A stretch of DNA of 64,000 nt from Hepsetus odoe (taxonomy: Eukaryota; Chordata; Actinopteri; Characiformes; Hepsetidae): the NCBI GenBank assembly GCA_017165825.1, contig CM029369.1:21446611-21510610 (forward strand), read 5' to 3'. A program made the position numbers and the translations under genes. The notes under the pieces were generated by a model that worked only from the letters and a program-made list of their open reading frames with translations, was not told the DNA's origin and did no database searches. Below are positions 35,101 to 46,658 of this stretch, one piece after another (position 1 is the stretch's first letter; each line of letters starts with the position of its first letter).

Positions 35101-38100
35101 ACTTGTTCCAGACTGTGACATGTTGACATGTTCCAGACTGTGATGATTAGTTAGCTATGTCCAAGCAACTTCAGCAGGTCTAGCGGGATTTCACAGTTTA
35201 TACCTAGCAACCAATGAAATCACTTTGCAGCACAGACATTATATCCCCTGGTACCTTTCACTACCACAGTGAAGAAATCACTGTCTATCCCTACAAAAGA
35301 CCATCTCCACACTAAATGACTTCAACTTAATGACTGAATTAAGCTGAAATCTGTGAAGGATTGCAGGTTAAGTTAAAATTCTAGCACAATTTTTGAATAT
35401 TGAGCCACAAATGTGGTCACTTGCATTGGACAGTGGTCAGCAGTGGACTCTATGCGCAATAAACCATGATGAAAGCAATGCACCAGGTTTCTACATGGTA
35501 TGCAGATGTATCGAATAGCGCATGAGAAATCAGAATGTTTAAGTACACATTATAGGGTTCGATATATTGCAGACTCAATGAATTAGATGGCAATGGAGCT
35601 TTGTGCTGCATCCATTTGAAGTCACCTCATTGATTACCTTGAGCTGAGTGGAAATGGCTCATGCATCTCATGTACATTATAACAAATGTTCTCTTTGCAT
35701 TACAATTGAATTGTGATTGTTATGTTCAGTCAATGCAAAAGGTCAAAGATTCGGCCTCTGCAGCAATTTAATGGAGAAGTCAATAGGGATTCATTTTAAT
35801 CACTGCGGTTGTTGCCGAATGAGCACAACAGAGACTGCCGATGGCACGGTAATTACTACTGTTTATACAGGTTTACCTTGCAATTTAGATATCCACAAAT
35901 CTGTTGCCATATATAAAAGCCCACAATGCTTTAAATGGGCAATGGAGCACCTTACAGCAATTGTTGGCTGGTAGACTGGCTCCTTTTGAAGAAAAATGAA
36001 ATGAGCTCTTCTTTGAAGCCTGATATCACCAGAGGAGCAGTATTTTACGTGTGGCTGGAAGTTTTGCCAGCTCAGCTTAAAGGACACTCTGGTGTCTCTG
36101 GGAGTGAATTGTGATCGTGATATTTGTGGGTGTGTTTAAGAGAAGACATGCTGTGAGAGAGCTGTGTTTGATGACTGCTTCATGACTGTATATCACTTTA
36201 GCCTATGCAGTATTATGAACCGGTGCTACATGTTCACACATGTAGTTTTAGCATTTGTGTATTTTATTATTCTGAATTTATTATAAATAGGTGAATTTAT
36301 TATAAAAATGCACAATAATAGTGCTCTTAACACTGTTAAGAACATGACAATCAGTTCTTAGACATGTTTTTCCTCTTAACCAATAGGAGTGGAATTTAGA
36401 CATTATTTTTAATTTTTAATTTTAGATGATATAAATCTTCATAAAATGATCATTGAAATATTGTAATCAGCATTGATCCCATTGCTAGCTTCATATTGCA
36501 CTGCCTAGGCACCATAATTGCCAGAAAAACAGATAATTTAATAAAGATAACCTAAGAATCTCTTTTAGATTACTTCTGATTAAGCACTATGCTATAGACT
36601 GAAAAGATAAATCTGCACACAAAACACTATCATAGCATGAGGATAACATGTTATATTATGATTTATATGAAGAGAATGGGTTAAAAATCCAGGATAAAAT
36701 AGAAACCAACCAAACGGCCATGGATTTAAAAACTCCAATCCACTCTGTGTAGTTTATGGAATATAAGAATAATGATTTTCTACTTTACTCTAGTTGAGAT
36801 TAGGTCAAAACTCAAAGGGAAAAAATGAGAAAGAGTAAACCCACACTAGAAGGATCTCATGAAGAGGTTGTTTGCAGTTACAAATTGTGTGCATGTGATT
36901 ACTTGATTCATTGTCAAAATAATCTTTAGGTTACTCAAAAATATACCAATACTTACAGCACCATTTGATGTTAGGAATATATAAGTTCAAAGCATATAGT
37001 CATGCACATCTGTAAACCACTGTTTTAATTAAAGCCATTGGAGTCCATGTCACAGTACAGTGGATGATATTGGCTAATTTTTCCTTTTTTAAATCAATAT
37101 TAGTGTCAATCAGAAAACTTTCATGTTTATTGGATCTTATGCATTATTTAATATATCAGCACAGCAACCAAAGAAAGACTATTTTATACTTAGAGGAAGA
37201 AAAAAGTAATGACTTTAACAGTTTATGTTTCCAGCCAGGCCTTTTTTAGTTTATTACAGACAGGGCTCACTTAAAGCAATATAGTAGCCATAGCTCAACT
37301 GTCTATTTTACTTTTGCTTTATGAACACATCAACTACAGACCCATAGCCAAAGTCCAGTAAGATGAAAAGTAAAGCTAGAAAAGTTTAAACAAATTTCAC
37401 TTCAAAATATAAAAAAAGGATTTGGGTGACCTATAAACTGAACTATGTTGGAATTAAAAAATGAATTGGGATTTCTTTTGTTTAGCACAAACTACATTAA
37501 AGTGAACCAAATGTATTTATTCTGAAAAAAAAAATTCTTTTGCAACAAGAGATAAATAAATTGCCTTGAAATATTTCACTTTTTTTTTGTTTGTTTTTGC
37601 GTTTTTCAGAATTGAAGGTCTGGTAATGTGTAGCTCAACTGAGTTCGTTGAATTTAATTTTAAAGTGTGAATCTTAAATCAGTGAGCTGGTAGTATATCA
37701 GGAGCATCTAACTGAGAGAACAAACACTTGGGCTTTCTCATCTGTGTACCTGTATGCTAAATTCCCTTGTGATCCAGCTACTCGGAATGAGAGCTTCCAC
37801 AAAAGCCTGCAGCAGGGGTCCATGGTGGTGTCTCTGCATGGATGGCGTGACATTTAAAGGCATGTAGGATCTTCCTTTCTGAATGAACCCTAGTCTTGTT
37901 GGTGGAGTGAAGTCGAGGCTGACAAGGGCCACTGTGACATCTGCCTTTCACTGGTTTCTGCTCTGTTTGCTGTGCGCTGCTTCTCTTCAAGGATGGGGTC
38001 AATGTCGTCTAACCTTGAAGAGACAAATATTCAAGATCAATAAGTGTCTCCACCCCACAAGCAATCTCACCCAAGACCTATCTGTTTGAACGAGAGCAAA

Positions 38101-39743
38101 TATTGTACAGTGTCTTATTATGTACTTCATAAAGGAAGAGCACTAATGAATGCATTGTATGTGGATAGAATGGTTGACTTGTTATCATACCAGTCACTCT
38201 TAATGCAAAAAAACAGAGCTAGATATTGATCACTGTTATTAGTTATGTTAAAAAAAAAAAAACAATAAACTTATACCCACCTTTTCAGACGTCTACAGAG
38301 TGTCAGTGCTATTCTGTTTCATTTAAAAGAAGTGTCTCAGCCTGGGTTGTTTTTGAGTGAAGGGAAGCCAATCGGTTCTGTGGTCATTTACATTTATCAA
38401 TCTTAAAGGCACAGTAAAAAGATTAACTTGTTTAAATCTAAAGTATAAATAGGGGTTGGACACTAGTCATATTTAAATGAAACAGATTTTTTTGTTGGAG
38501 CCTGAATCCATGCATATGTCACATATGGATCTCAGTGAGAATCACAGAATGCAAGGAAAATGTAGTGATATTGGTCCTTTAAATCACAGCTTGCATATAG
38601 ACTACCACACATGTTCATGAAGAATCAACCAGCAAAGCTGGAAAGTTGGTTGTGTTTCTGTTGGAGCTGAGTGCCAACTTTGTGCAATTAAAGTTATTTA
38701 TCTCCCTTTTCAGAGTTCATCAATTATATTGAAATACACTTAATGTCCATAAGGGGGATGATGTATGATTGGTCTAATTATTTCTTATTCACTATGGTTT
38801 CTAAAGCATATCAATTTTGTTAATACCATGTAATTAAAACATGTCAGTGCACTACAAGTTGCAGGCTGTATTAATGACTATGAAAATTATTTTAATTAAA
38901 TAGCCAATTATAGAAAAATTCTAACCATGAGAATTGACATTTAAATGAATTTAATTTAAATTGCTTTTCAACATTGTTTTATCAAAGCCTTATAGGATGA
39001 ATAAATTATTACATCAAACAATATGCGGTGTCATTGATCATACTGGCGTCATATCACAGCTCTACTTTTAAATACCGCTCTGCTGTGATACATTAGTTTT
39101 ATGGTTATTCATTAAGGTTGAGAGCTAAATGCGCTCTCTGTATGCCTCTTTTATTTCCTGCTGCCTTTGTCTTTGCATTGTTAAATGCTGTAGCTGGTAT
39201 GTGGAGAAACATAACTTCCTATTGGTGCTGCTTCGCTCGTTGTGAATTTGTTTGTCTGTCACTGTGTTTCTAATGCAATACTATTATCTGTTTGATGCTC
39301 AGCCTAAATGGAATGGATTAGTGAGTGCTCTAACGCTGGCATTGAAACCGGGAGCACACCCTCACCCGAGGTAAAATGCAACACAGCCTTTTTATATAGT
39401 TAAAAGACTTCAAGTAGAAAGTGCTTTGCTCACTTTCTCATATTTCAGCAGCGATGCCTTCTGCACATTTGGACAGCCATCAGACATATATATTTGAGTT
39501 CCTAAAGACTCTTCTGGACAAAGAAATGTGTACATAGAAGTCAAACTTATTGTTTTATTCATCAGCAGTAAATAACATCAATAAATAACCTGAAGCAATA
39601 TATTATGCACTTTTGACTTCTAAAAAAAATGGTCTAAAAGATGGATTGTTGTGAATGTGTATGGACAGGTATGAACTTAAGTGGGGAGCTTTGTTTTAAC
39701 AATATGCTACAACTAATCCCACTGTGTTGAGGATGTATTCTAG
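35101..39743. promoter_or_regulatory. intergenic block with candidate conserved non-coding DNA (about 35560-36110 and 38640-39460)
   Basis: No transposon recognised. A 25-base unit starting TGTTCCAGACTGTGACATGT is tandemly repeated about 1.7 times at 35105-35148. The stretch 38640-39460 is very rich in TAATTA, TTTAATTAAA and ATTAATGAC homeodomain-type cores. Both marked parts are candidate enhancers on texture alone. Confidence 0.33.
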
Positions 39744-39900
39744 TAGAGTAGAGTAGAGTAGAGTGATCTTTTATTATCCCATGAATGGGAAATTTGGGCG
39801 TTACAGGGTTCTTATTAAGAAGTGACAGATTGTACCAGAAGAAGAAAAGAAAAATATATATAAAAAAATATATAAAGATATAGAGAAGAGAACAAGTACT
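39744..39900 (-). mobile_element. possible pentanucleotide-tailed retroelement 3' end, (TAGAG)n type
   Basis: AGTAGAGTAGAGTAGAGTAG leads into TGATCTTTTATTATCCCATG and GAATGGGAAATTTGGGCG, the form of a common fish retroelement 3' end read in reverse. The distal part is decayed purine-rich sequence. Confidence 0.55.
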
Positions 39901-39953
39901 GGGAGAAAAAGTAGAGGAGCTATAAATAAATAAACAATAAAATTATAAATTAG

Positions 39954-39954
<1 letters not shown>

Positions 39955-39996
<42 letters not shown>
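39955..39996. repeat. (CTAT)n microsatellite
   Basis: About ten copies of a CTAT unit. Confidence 0.97.
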
Positions 39997-40000
39997 ATTT

Positions 40001-40002
<2 letters not shown>

Positions 40003-40050
<48 letters not shown>
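40003..40050. repeat. (AT)n microsatellite
   Basis: About 48 bases of AT dinucleotides following the CTAT array. Confidence 0.97.
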
Positions 40051-40057
<7 letters not shown>

Positions 40058-41762
40058 CATATCTACAAGAGTAATAATACACGGTAATAGGTGACTAAAA
40101 TAATCTGAGGGAAAACGTGTGAATTATACATTCTTCTAAGTATCTGAAACATTATTCAGGCTGCTTTATTGAAAATCTTGAGAAAAATGCAGTCCATTTG
40201 CTTTGAAAATATGTAGATGTTGCTCCAGGACTATGAGAAGATGAGCAAAAGCATGTTCATGTACATGAATCTGCTTTACAAACTACAATATGGTTTACCC
40301 TGCATTGTCTCCTGCTCCCCTAGTCCCTAGCCGAACTTCCAGAACATATAAAGAGATAGAAACACATAAATCTTTCTGACTCCTCTCCAGCACGATGTAG
40401 TTACTGTTTAAATGTCATTATGAAAGAAGAAAGCCTTCATGCTTCTTCAGATCTTAAGGCAACATGCTTTTTATCCATCATGATCAAAAAGTTGGATTGT
40501 TTTAATTTATGGTAGCAGCTATGGTAATATGTCATCCGTTTGCCTTCCTGATGAGTTCCTTTCAAGCTCTAATAGTGTAAATGCCAGAGCTATGGAAATA
40601 TCAACATTCGTGAATGGCATGCTATTGTGGAGGACCATGTGCAGGTTGAGCCTGGCGGTATATACTTTATCTTGTTGGAACTGATTTGTCTACGCACCAT
40701 CTATAAATTCTAACAAACACAAATCTGCTGTGAGCAATTGGGCTTGTGCATGTGGGGCACACCTCAAAAGAAAGAGAGAGGCATTGTGGTGCTTGAAAAC
40801 AAGGAAGAAAGAAATCTATCATGTTTTCCTGTGACCTAGACTGCACATTATGTTTCTTAATCCTGCCTTGGCTTGGCTGTTCATTTAGTCCATGCTATTC
40901 ACTATTCTGACCTTGAAACAAAGTGAGTATAGTAACTGGGAGACTTTGTGGATATTTTTGAGTAATGCAGCGTGTGCAAAACTATTAGAAGCTACTGTGT
41001 TTTTCTATACCATTTAAAACACATGAATTCTGCTGCTGTTTGTCTGAAGTTTGAACGTAGTACAGAACAAACTCTGGTAGGTATCAAACCCATTTTTGAT
41101 TTTGACACATGCATTTGTTTATCATCTTCTCATGAGATTTGATTCTGTAATTGTTCCATTCTATAAACTCGATATGTGTGCGTTTGACTGAATGTTTTTA
41201 TATTATTCTTTATTAATGTGCCATAAAAAAGACATAGATAAACCCAGTAAGCCTAGACAGAACAGAGGACAGTCTGACTCAGTATGGAGGATATCAGGAG
41301 TCTGGTTACAATGTAACCAAATGTACATCATAAAGTCCCCCAATCAATGCCTTTTTTTCTCATCTGTTTTTCACATTTTTTACATTTTTTGATTAGAGGC
41401 TAAATATGTTAGTGTGGATGCAAACAAGCAAGGGAACTAAACTACATCTCAAAACACACTCTATGTAAAAAAACGGGAAGATTTCGAAAAAAAATAAATA
41501 AGACTCTTAACAACTGTGCATAATCACAAAAAACCTCTCACAGCTGGATTAACAGTAATTAAAGCTTTCAACGCTCATCTGCTTCAGGTCTGAAAAAAAA
41601 AAAATCCACAGGTGTTTCTGCCCATTTTTTCACTCGGAGATGACTTAAGGCTAATGGATAAATATACTGTCAAGAATTTACTGAGAAACGGAAACAAAGA
41701 CGAAGACAATTTCCACCAAAATCTGGAGTAAGGTTTAATATAGACTGATGAGTGTGAATATA
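40051..41762. other. intergenic, nothing recognised
   Basis: AT-rich unique sequence without a gene or transposon that I can name. Confidence 0.5.
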
Positions 41763-41828
41763 CACTGTGTGCACGATTATTAAGCAAATTAGTATTTTGA
41801 GTATTATATCATCTTTTTTATGCATATA

Positions 41829-41953
41829 CAGTACTGTGCAAAAGTTTTAGGCAGGTGTGGAAAATATGCTGTAAACAAAGAACGCTTTCAGAAATATAAA
41901 TAAATATGGTTTATTTTTATCAATTTACAAAATGCAAAGTGAGCGAACAAAAG
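41829..41953 (+). mobile_element. terminal fragment of the 7479-type Tc1 family, nested
   Basis: Begins CAGTACTGTGCAAAAGTTTT directly after TA and continues through the terminal repeat to GTGAGCGAACAAAAG. Only one end is present. It lies inside the leader of the 41763-43508 element, whose own sequence resumes with GAGATCAACACCCTG. Confidence 0.88.
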
Positions 41954-42016
41954 GAGATCAACACCCTGTATTAAGCAGTGTATAATTATTAGGTACACTT
42001 ATGTTCCACAGGCAAA

Positions 42017-43265
42017 ATGGGCCAAATAAGAGATAGAACTGACTCTGAAAAGTCAAACACTTCAGAGGGATGCAGCACTCTTAAAATTGCTGAGATAATC
42101 GGGCTTGATCACAGAACCATCAAACAGTTTGTTGCAAATAGTCAACAGGGTGCCAAAGATTTGAGAAGAATCAAACATGAAGCTACCAGGATCCCATGGT
42201 CCTCCAGTGCTCTCATATTCCAGAACTGAACCTACCTGGAGAGTCCAGAAGTACAAGGTGTTCAGCGCTCAGAGACATGGCCGAGGTATGGAAGGCTGAA
42301 ACCAGACCAGCACTGAACAAGACACATAAGTTGAAACACCAAGAGTGGGACAAGAAATATCTCAAGACTCATATCTCACATCTCTCATTTTTGAAAGGTT
42401 TTATGGAATGATGAGATGAGAGTGACCCTTGACGGATGAGATGGATGGGTCCGTGGCTGGTTGGGACCATGGCTGGATCAGTAACGGGAACAGAGCTCCA
42501 CTTCTACTCCAGCAAGGTGGAGGTGGGGTACTGGTATAGGCTGGTATAGGCCAGTTGGCTAATTGGACTTTTCGGGCTGAAGATGGACTAAAAATCAAGT
42601 CTTAACACTAGGCCACCACTGTGGTTAGGGAGTTGGCCACAGGATCAAGGGGTCCCACACCAGTAGGTTGGCTTAAGGTACCCTTGAGCAAGGTACTGTC
42701 CCCATCACTGCTCCCCGGGCACTTTTAATAGCTGCCCCCTGCTGCACGTGTGTGTGTGTGTGTGTATAGGTAAAATGCAGAGGTGCAGTTTTGTTGTGGA
42801 TCACTGTGTGCTGTGCTGTGTTTCACAATGACAAGAATACTCACTTTCACTTTCAAACCTACTGCCAATTTTAGAAGACACTTTCTTCAAGCAGTGGTTC
42901 AGGAAAATCTGCAACTTTTTGCAGACCATGACTTTTATGCAGGATGATGCTCCATCACATGCATGAAAGTTCTCCACTGTGTGGCCAGTAAAGGCCTTAA
43001 AGATGAAAGAATAATGATATGGCCCCCTTCCTCGCCGGACCTAAACCCTAATTGAGAACTTGTGGACCTTCTTAAACAGGAGATTTACGGGGAAGGAAAA
43101 CAGTCTGTTCTCTCAACAGATCAAGAAACTGACAGACTCCATGAATGGAAGGATTATGACTGCTATTGAAATGAAGGGTGGATATATTGGTCCCAATATG
43201 TCAGAAATGTTTTTTGTAAATTTAACAAAAATTTGTAAAGTGTTGAGAGGGGAATTTTTTTTTTA
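42017..43265 (+). pseudogene. Tc1-like transposase pseudogene, interrupted by a SINE
   Basis: ATG at 42017 gives MGQIRDRTDSEK, then a helix-turn-helix (STLKIAEIIGLDHRTIKQFV). After 42229 the frame shifts to SRSTRCSALRDMAEVWKAET and NKTHKLKHQEWDKKYLKTH, and then to a Gly-rich QQGGGGVLV block near 42520. The SINE (42606-42854) splits it. Coding resumes with NFRRHFLQAVVQENLQ, and WPPSSPDLNPN lies near 43025, the third catalytic-residue block, followed by a stop. The C-terminal GGYIGPNMSEM is near 43180. It is a dead copy. Confidence 0.88.
42606..42854 (+). mobile_element. tRNA-derived SINE (first family) with inverted head, nested
   Basis: The body and tail are typical (AGCAAGGTACTGTCCCCATC, AGCTGCCCCCTGCTGCAC, tail CACTTTCACTTTC). 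The first 16 bases (CACTAGGCCACCACTG) are the reverse complement of the usual head CAGTGGTGGCCTAGTG. The rest, from TGGTTAGGGAG onward, is in normal orientation. A (GT)n stretch lies at about 42749-42765. Confidence 0.9.
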
Positions 43266-43510
43266 ATTTTCATTTTCATTCAAGTTTTTCATTTATTTGT
43301 ATAAAAATTCTGCATACTATTAGTTGCCTAATAATTCTGCACACATATTCCCCTGAGAATGCCCACACTCACATTTCCTTTGTAACACATTAAGGTTTCA
43401 TGGTTTATTAACATTTTGGATTGACTGATGCAGTGGATTTGCAGTTTTTCATCCTCAAAATACTTGCCTAATAAAATATACACTTGCCTAATAATTGTGC
43501 ACACAGTGTA

Positions 43511-44965
43511 TTTGAAATTACCTGGATCATGCAGATCAGTAGGAAATGTAGCAAATATCTAAGACTAAGTCTTAGAACATCCTTACAGAAAAACTGGACG
43601 AGGTTCAAAGAATGCAAGCTGTAACAAGGCCGTAACTTGTTCTTAATTGGAAATTACATAAAGAATTTAAAATTGATTTTTCTGAACAACACATTGCACC
43701 CCAATTCTATATCACATTGCACCCCAATTTATCATTTAAATCTGAAAAAACCTTGTGTGGGAGCATTGTTCTATTAATGTGTAGGGTTCATAATATATTT
43801 GCATTTCAGCTTCATTATTTATTTCAGCTTCATTATTTACCCAAGACTCTGAGCTCATAGGCGTCACTGTAATTTACCCAGTGTACTTGGCTCTGCAGGG
43901 ATGTTTAAGGTTAGAATGCATTACTGCAATTGTAGTGAGTGCCACCCCTCATGCCATGTCCTGCTGTGTGTCTATGGGAAGGCTGCTTTTCTAATGGAGC
44001 CTGGATTCATCAAGTCCTCCCAGCTTGTTAAGAGCTGTTGAAACCAAGACATCATAGATGCCCTGTGGCGTATGTGGATGCCTTGTGTTTCATCATCGTT
44101 CATTTCCAAAGACTGCATGTTGGCGGTTTTGTGCAAAGGGTTTTATGGCTGTAATTTGTAGTTAGCCCGTGCCAACATGAAAAACGGTAGGCAAACTATT
44201 GTGACATTCATTGTTTATAATGAAATCTTAATATGGTGCATATTTAAGCAAAGGTTAGCAACATAAAGGGCAAATGGATTGTCTGGCTATGAATTTTAAG
44301 CAGTTATTGATTTTCACACTACGAGCTACCTCTTTGCCTGAATGATAATTCTGAAATGCTATGCAACTTATCTTAAGGAACATCTGCTTAACATGCCTTT
44401 CCAAAGGTTGTGTTTCTGTTCAGCCTCTGCAGATGGGATGGTTACAGTACAGCAGTCTGAATGGACTCCCACTCATGTTGAAGAAACTGTGCTCTCATAA
44501 ATCAACCTGGCCCTGACCTTGAATTACACATGAAAGCAGTATTTTAAGGAAGGGGATTTCTACACTATAATGAAAGAATTTTTTTTTCTTTTTTTTAAGT
44601 CAGCTGATTGTTTGGTAGGAATGATACCTTTTTTTTTGGGGTTTTGTTTTTGTTGCCCAGACATTACCTCATCATTCCTGATGCTTCTTTGGTGTGCTCA
44701 TACATGAAATGCAATCCATGTGCATCACCTAGACTTGTGTTTCACCCCCCTTATCGATGGAAAACAGCAACAATATCCGACTTCAGGCTTCAATGATTAG
44801 TTTGCATCCTGAAACACAGACGAGACATATCATATTAGGCTGAAAGAGGTGCAGAATTTGACAATGATTCTATAACAGAAAAAATGAGAAATCATGACCA
44901 CTGTTATTCATTTGGAATACTGTAAGAGCAACAGCAGGCTTGTAAGAATACATTTCAGAAAACAT
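43511..44965. promoter_or_regulatory. intergenic block with possible conserved non-coding DNA (about 43850-44560)
   Basis: No gene or transposon recognised; a poly-T stretch lies at 44580-44600. The part 43850-44560 is unique and could be regulatory, without direct evidence. Confidence 0.25.
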
Positions 44966-45524
44966 ACACCTATCAGTCACAACATTAAAAGCACTAACAA
45001 GTGAAGTAAATTACATTGATTGTCTCGTGGAAACTAATGACACCTGCCAAGGGGTGGAATATATTAGGCAGTAAATGAGCAGGCACTTCTTGAAGTTGAG
45101 GTGCTGCAAGCAAAGAAAATGGGCAAATGTAAGAATCTGAAGGACTTTGAAAAGGGCTAGACTTGTCAAAGCATCACCAAAAAAAGCAGGCCTTTTGGGT
45201 ACTTCCAATACTCAGTGTCCACCAAAAGTGTGCCAAACAAAGACAGCCTTTAAACAAGGTCATGGCCACTGCAGGACCTGAACTGGACGCCGATAATGAT
45301 CTTATAAATCAAGATGGCTGGGTGCATGAGTGATGCTCACGTGGGGAAGAAAATGCACCAGGATGGGAAAAAGGCAAGCCGACTGATGCAGTTCGATACT
45401 CTAGACACATCTTCAAGAAAACACCTTCATGGCAGTGTTCCTTAATCGCACTGGTCTCCAGCAGGATAATGTGCCCTGCCGCACTGCTCAGGAACAATTT
45501 GAGGAACAAGACAAAGAGTTCAAG
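44966..45524 (+). mobile_element. Tc1/mariner relic (sixth lineage), internally deleted
   Basis: The 5' end TATCAGTCACAACATTAAAA matches 34927-35100. Plus-strand coding begins MGKCKNLKDFEKG with a decayed helix-turn-helix. After an internal deletion comes LQQDNVPCRTAQEQFEEQDK, the second catalytic Asp block, at about 45450-45515. The 3' part is missing from about 45524. Confidence 0.85.
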
Positions 45525-45689
45525 GTCAGATCATTGTTTGTAGGAAGTGCTGGACTAGTCTAATGCATGTATCTCCTGCTAATGAAGTGTGGAGTGCATG
45601 CATAATAAGTCAGAGCTGTTTAGGGAAGACCTACACCATATTGTGTGATCAGCGCATGCTCATCAAAAATCAAGAATACATTTCTCCAG

Positions 45690-45880
45690 AACAGACTAAA
45701 AGCTCTCACTGCCCTCCCTACAAGACCTTCACACCTTCCGCTGCCTCGGGAAGGTCCAAAAAGCATTCTGAAGGACCCCTCGTACCCTGGTTTTCACCTG
45801 CTCAGTCTGCTGCCCTGTGATACAGGCCTCTCAAAACAAAGACCAGCAGGGCCAGCGTCTTTCCCAGATCCAGAAATACA
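45690..45880 (+). mobile_element. LINE reverse-transcriptase C-terminal relic (L2/Rex-like)
   Basis: The plus strand reads SKKHSEGPLVPWFSPAQSAA, a stop, then YRPLKTKTSRASVFPRS. This resembles the C-terminal motif of fish LINE polyproteins, in which a DPSHPG-type block is followed by LLPSGRRYR and a KTRTAR block. The clade is uncertain. Upstream, 45525-45690 may belong to the same relic. Confidence 0.6.
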
Positions 45881-46436
45881 TGAAATGTGAATATTCACTG
45901 ACCATTTCTTCCTGTGCCACTGCTGGATGTGCAGTTACTGAGTGTATTGCAATAATCAAGGTGCAAGATCCTAACACTGACCAATGATCACATCACAGAT
46001 ACTCGAAAAATAAGTTTTATATTGGTACTTTAAAGCAGACTCATTCTGTATGTATGTGATTTCACATCTGCTCTTGATTCACGTGAACTTGTGATATATC
46101 TGCACTTTACACTATGGAGTAATGAAAATAAAGGTTCCTCTAAAAAAGCAAGGATCTCCAGGAGCCTGAGGGTGAGTATAAACTTTGAGGAGGCAGCCCG
46201 GTTCTCAAACGGCCCTTCTCGCCACAGAGTCCGAAGAAAGCTCTTCTTTTCTTGCAACAGCAGCAGCGCTGGGACGCCTCGTGGTTGTGGCGCGCGAGCG
46301 GAGCATGGCATGAGATGAGTGTCCGCAGGCTCCGCCCCCTTTGGACCTTGTGACAACAACAACTCATCCAAAGAGAGAGCCGCACTTTTCAGCTCCTTTT
46401 CTTTCCTGTCATTCCCTCGCGCTCCCTCGGTCTTTG

Positions 46437-46542
46437 ATGATTGTCCCACCCCTCGCGCTTTCCTCCACTTCTGAGCGGACGTGGATTTCTCTCTCCGCCG
46501 TGACTTTAGTTGTTGCGGGAGTGTGGGAGTGCGCGCGAGTGT

Positions 46543-46544
<2 letters not shown>
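46437..46544 (+). other. possible upstream ORF in the dach1 5'UTR
   Basis: An ATG at 46437 opens a 35-codon frame ending at TGA 46542-46544, 114 bases before the dach1 ATG and in a different frame. It matters only if transcription starts upstream of 46437, which the sequence does not show. Its product resembles nothing I know. Confidence 0.25.
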
Positions 46545-46574
<30 letters not shown>

Positions 46575-46587
46575 GTGTGTGTGTGTT

Positions 46588-46632
<45 letters not shown>

Positions 46633-46640
46633 GTGTGTGC
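46540..46640. repeat. GA/GT composite microsatellite in the dach1 5'UTR
   Basis: A run of (GA)n, then (GT)n with one interruption, then (GA)n again, ending about 19 bases before the start codon. The GT tract can adopt Z-DNA and the GA tracts triplex DNA, at least in supercoiled DNA. It opens long frames on both strands (Cys/Val, Arg/Glu or Leu/Ser repeats) that are not genes. Confidence 0.95.
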
Positions 46641-46658
46641 CTCTCGGCGGTGAGCACC

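Larger units (their letters stand above)
41763..43508 (+). mobile_element. Tc1/mariner element with both ends, holding two nested insertions
   Basis: The left end CACTGTGTGCACGATTATTA and right end TAATTGTGCACACAGTG are inverted repeats flanked by TA (41761-41762 and 43509-43510). Repeated GCCTAATAATT motifs near 43330, 43470 and 43490 are further subterminal repeats. The element carries a broken transposase gene (42017 to about 43260), a piece of a different Tc1 family (41829-41953) and a SINE (42606-42854). Removing the two insertions leaves roughly 1.37 kb, though parts of the leader appear missing. Confidence 0.92.
46200..46658 (+). promoter_or_regulatory. dach1: dach1 promoter and 5'UTR region (CpG-rich)
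   Basis: CpG and GC content rise sharply from about 46200 and stay high through the exon to about 47330, against AT-rich sequence on both sides. This fits a CpG-island promoter of a developmental gene. I see no clear TATA box and cannot place the transcription start. The last 120 bases before the ATG are a GA/GT microsatellite. The boundaries are estimates by eye. Confidence 0.6.

Noticed and set aside
39955..40050. CRISPR-like or satellite array
   Set aside because: Simple tetra- and dinucleotide microsatellites with no spacers.
46155..46180. GAGGGTGAGTATAA as a splice donor of an upstream dach1 exon
   Set aside because: It fits the donor consensus, but no coding or acceptor context supports an exon, and the main exon starts with its own ATG and promoter-like CpG region.
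46575..46658. In-frame extension of the dach1 ORF upstream of 46659
   Set aside because: It starts at GTG and encodes only Cys/Val and Arg/Glu repeats from the microsatellite. The ATG at 46659 has a strong Kozak context and matches the known family start.
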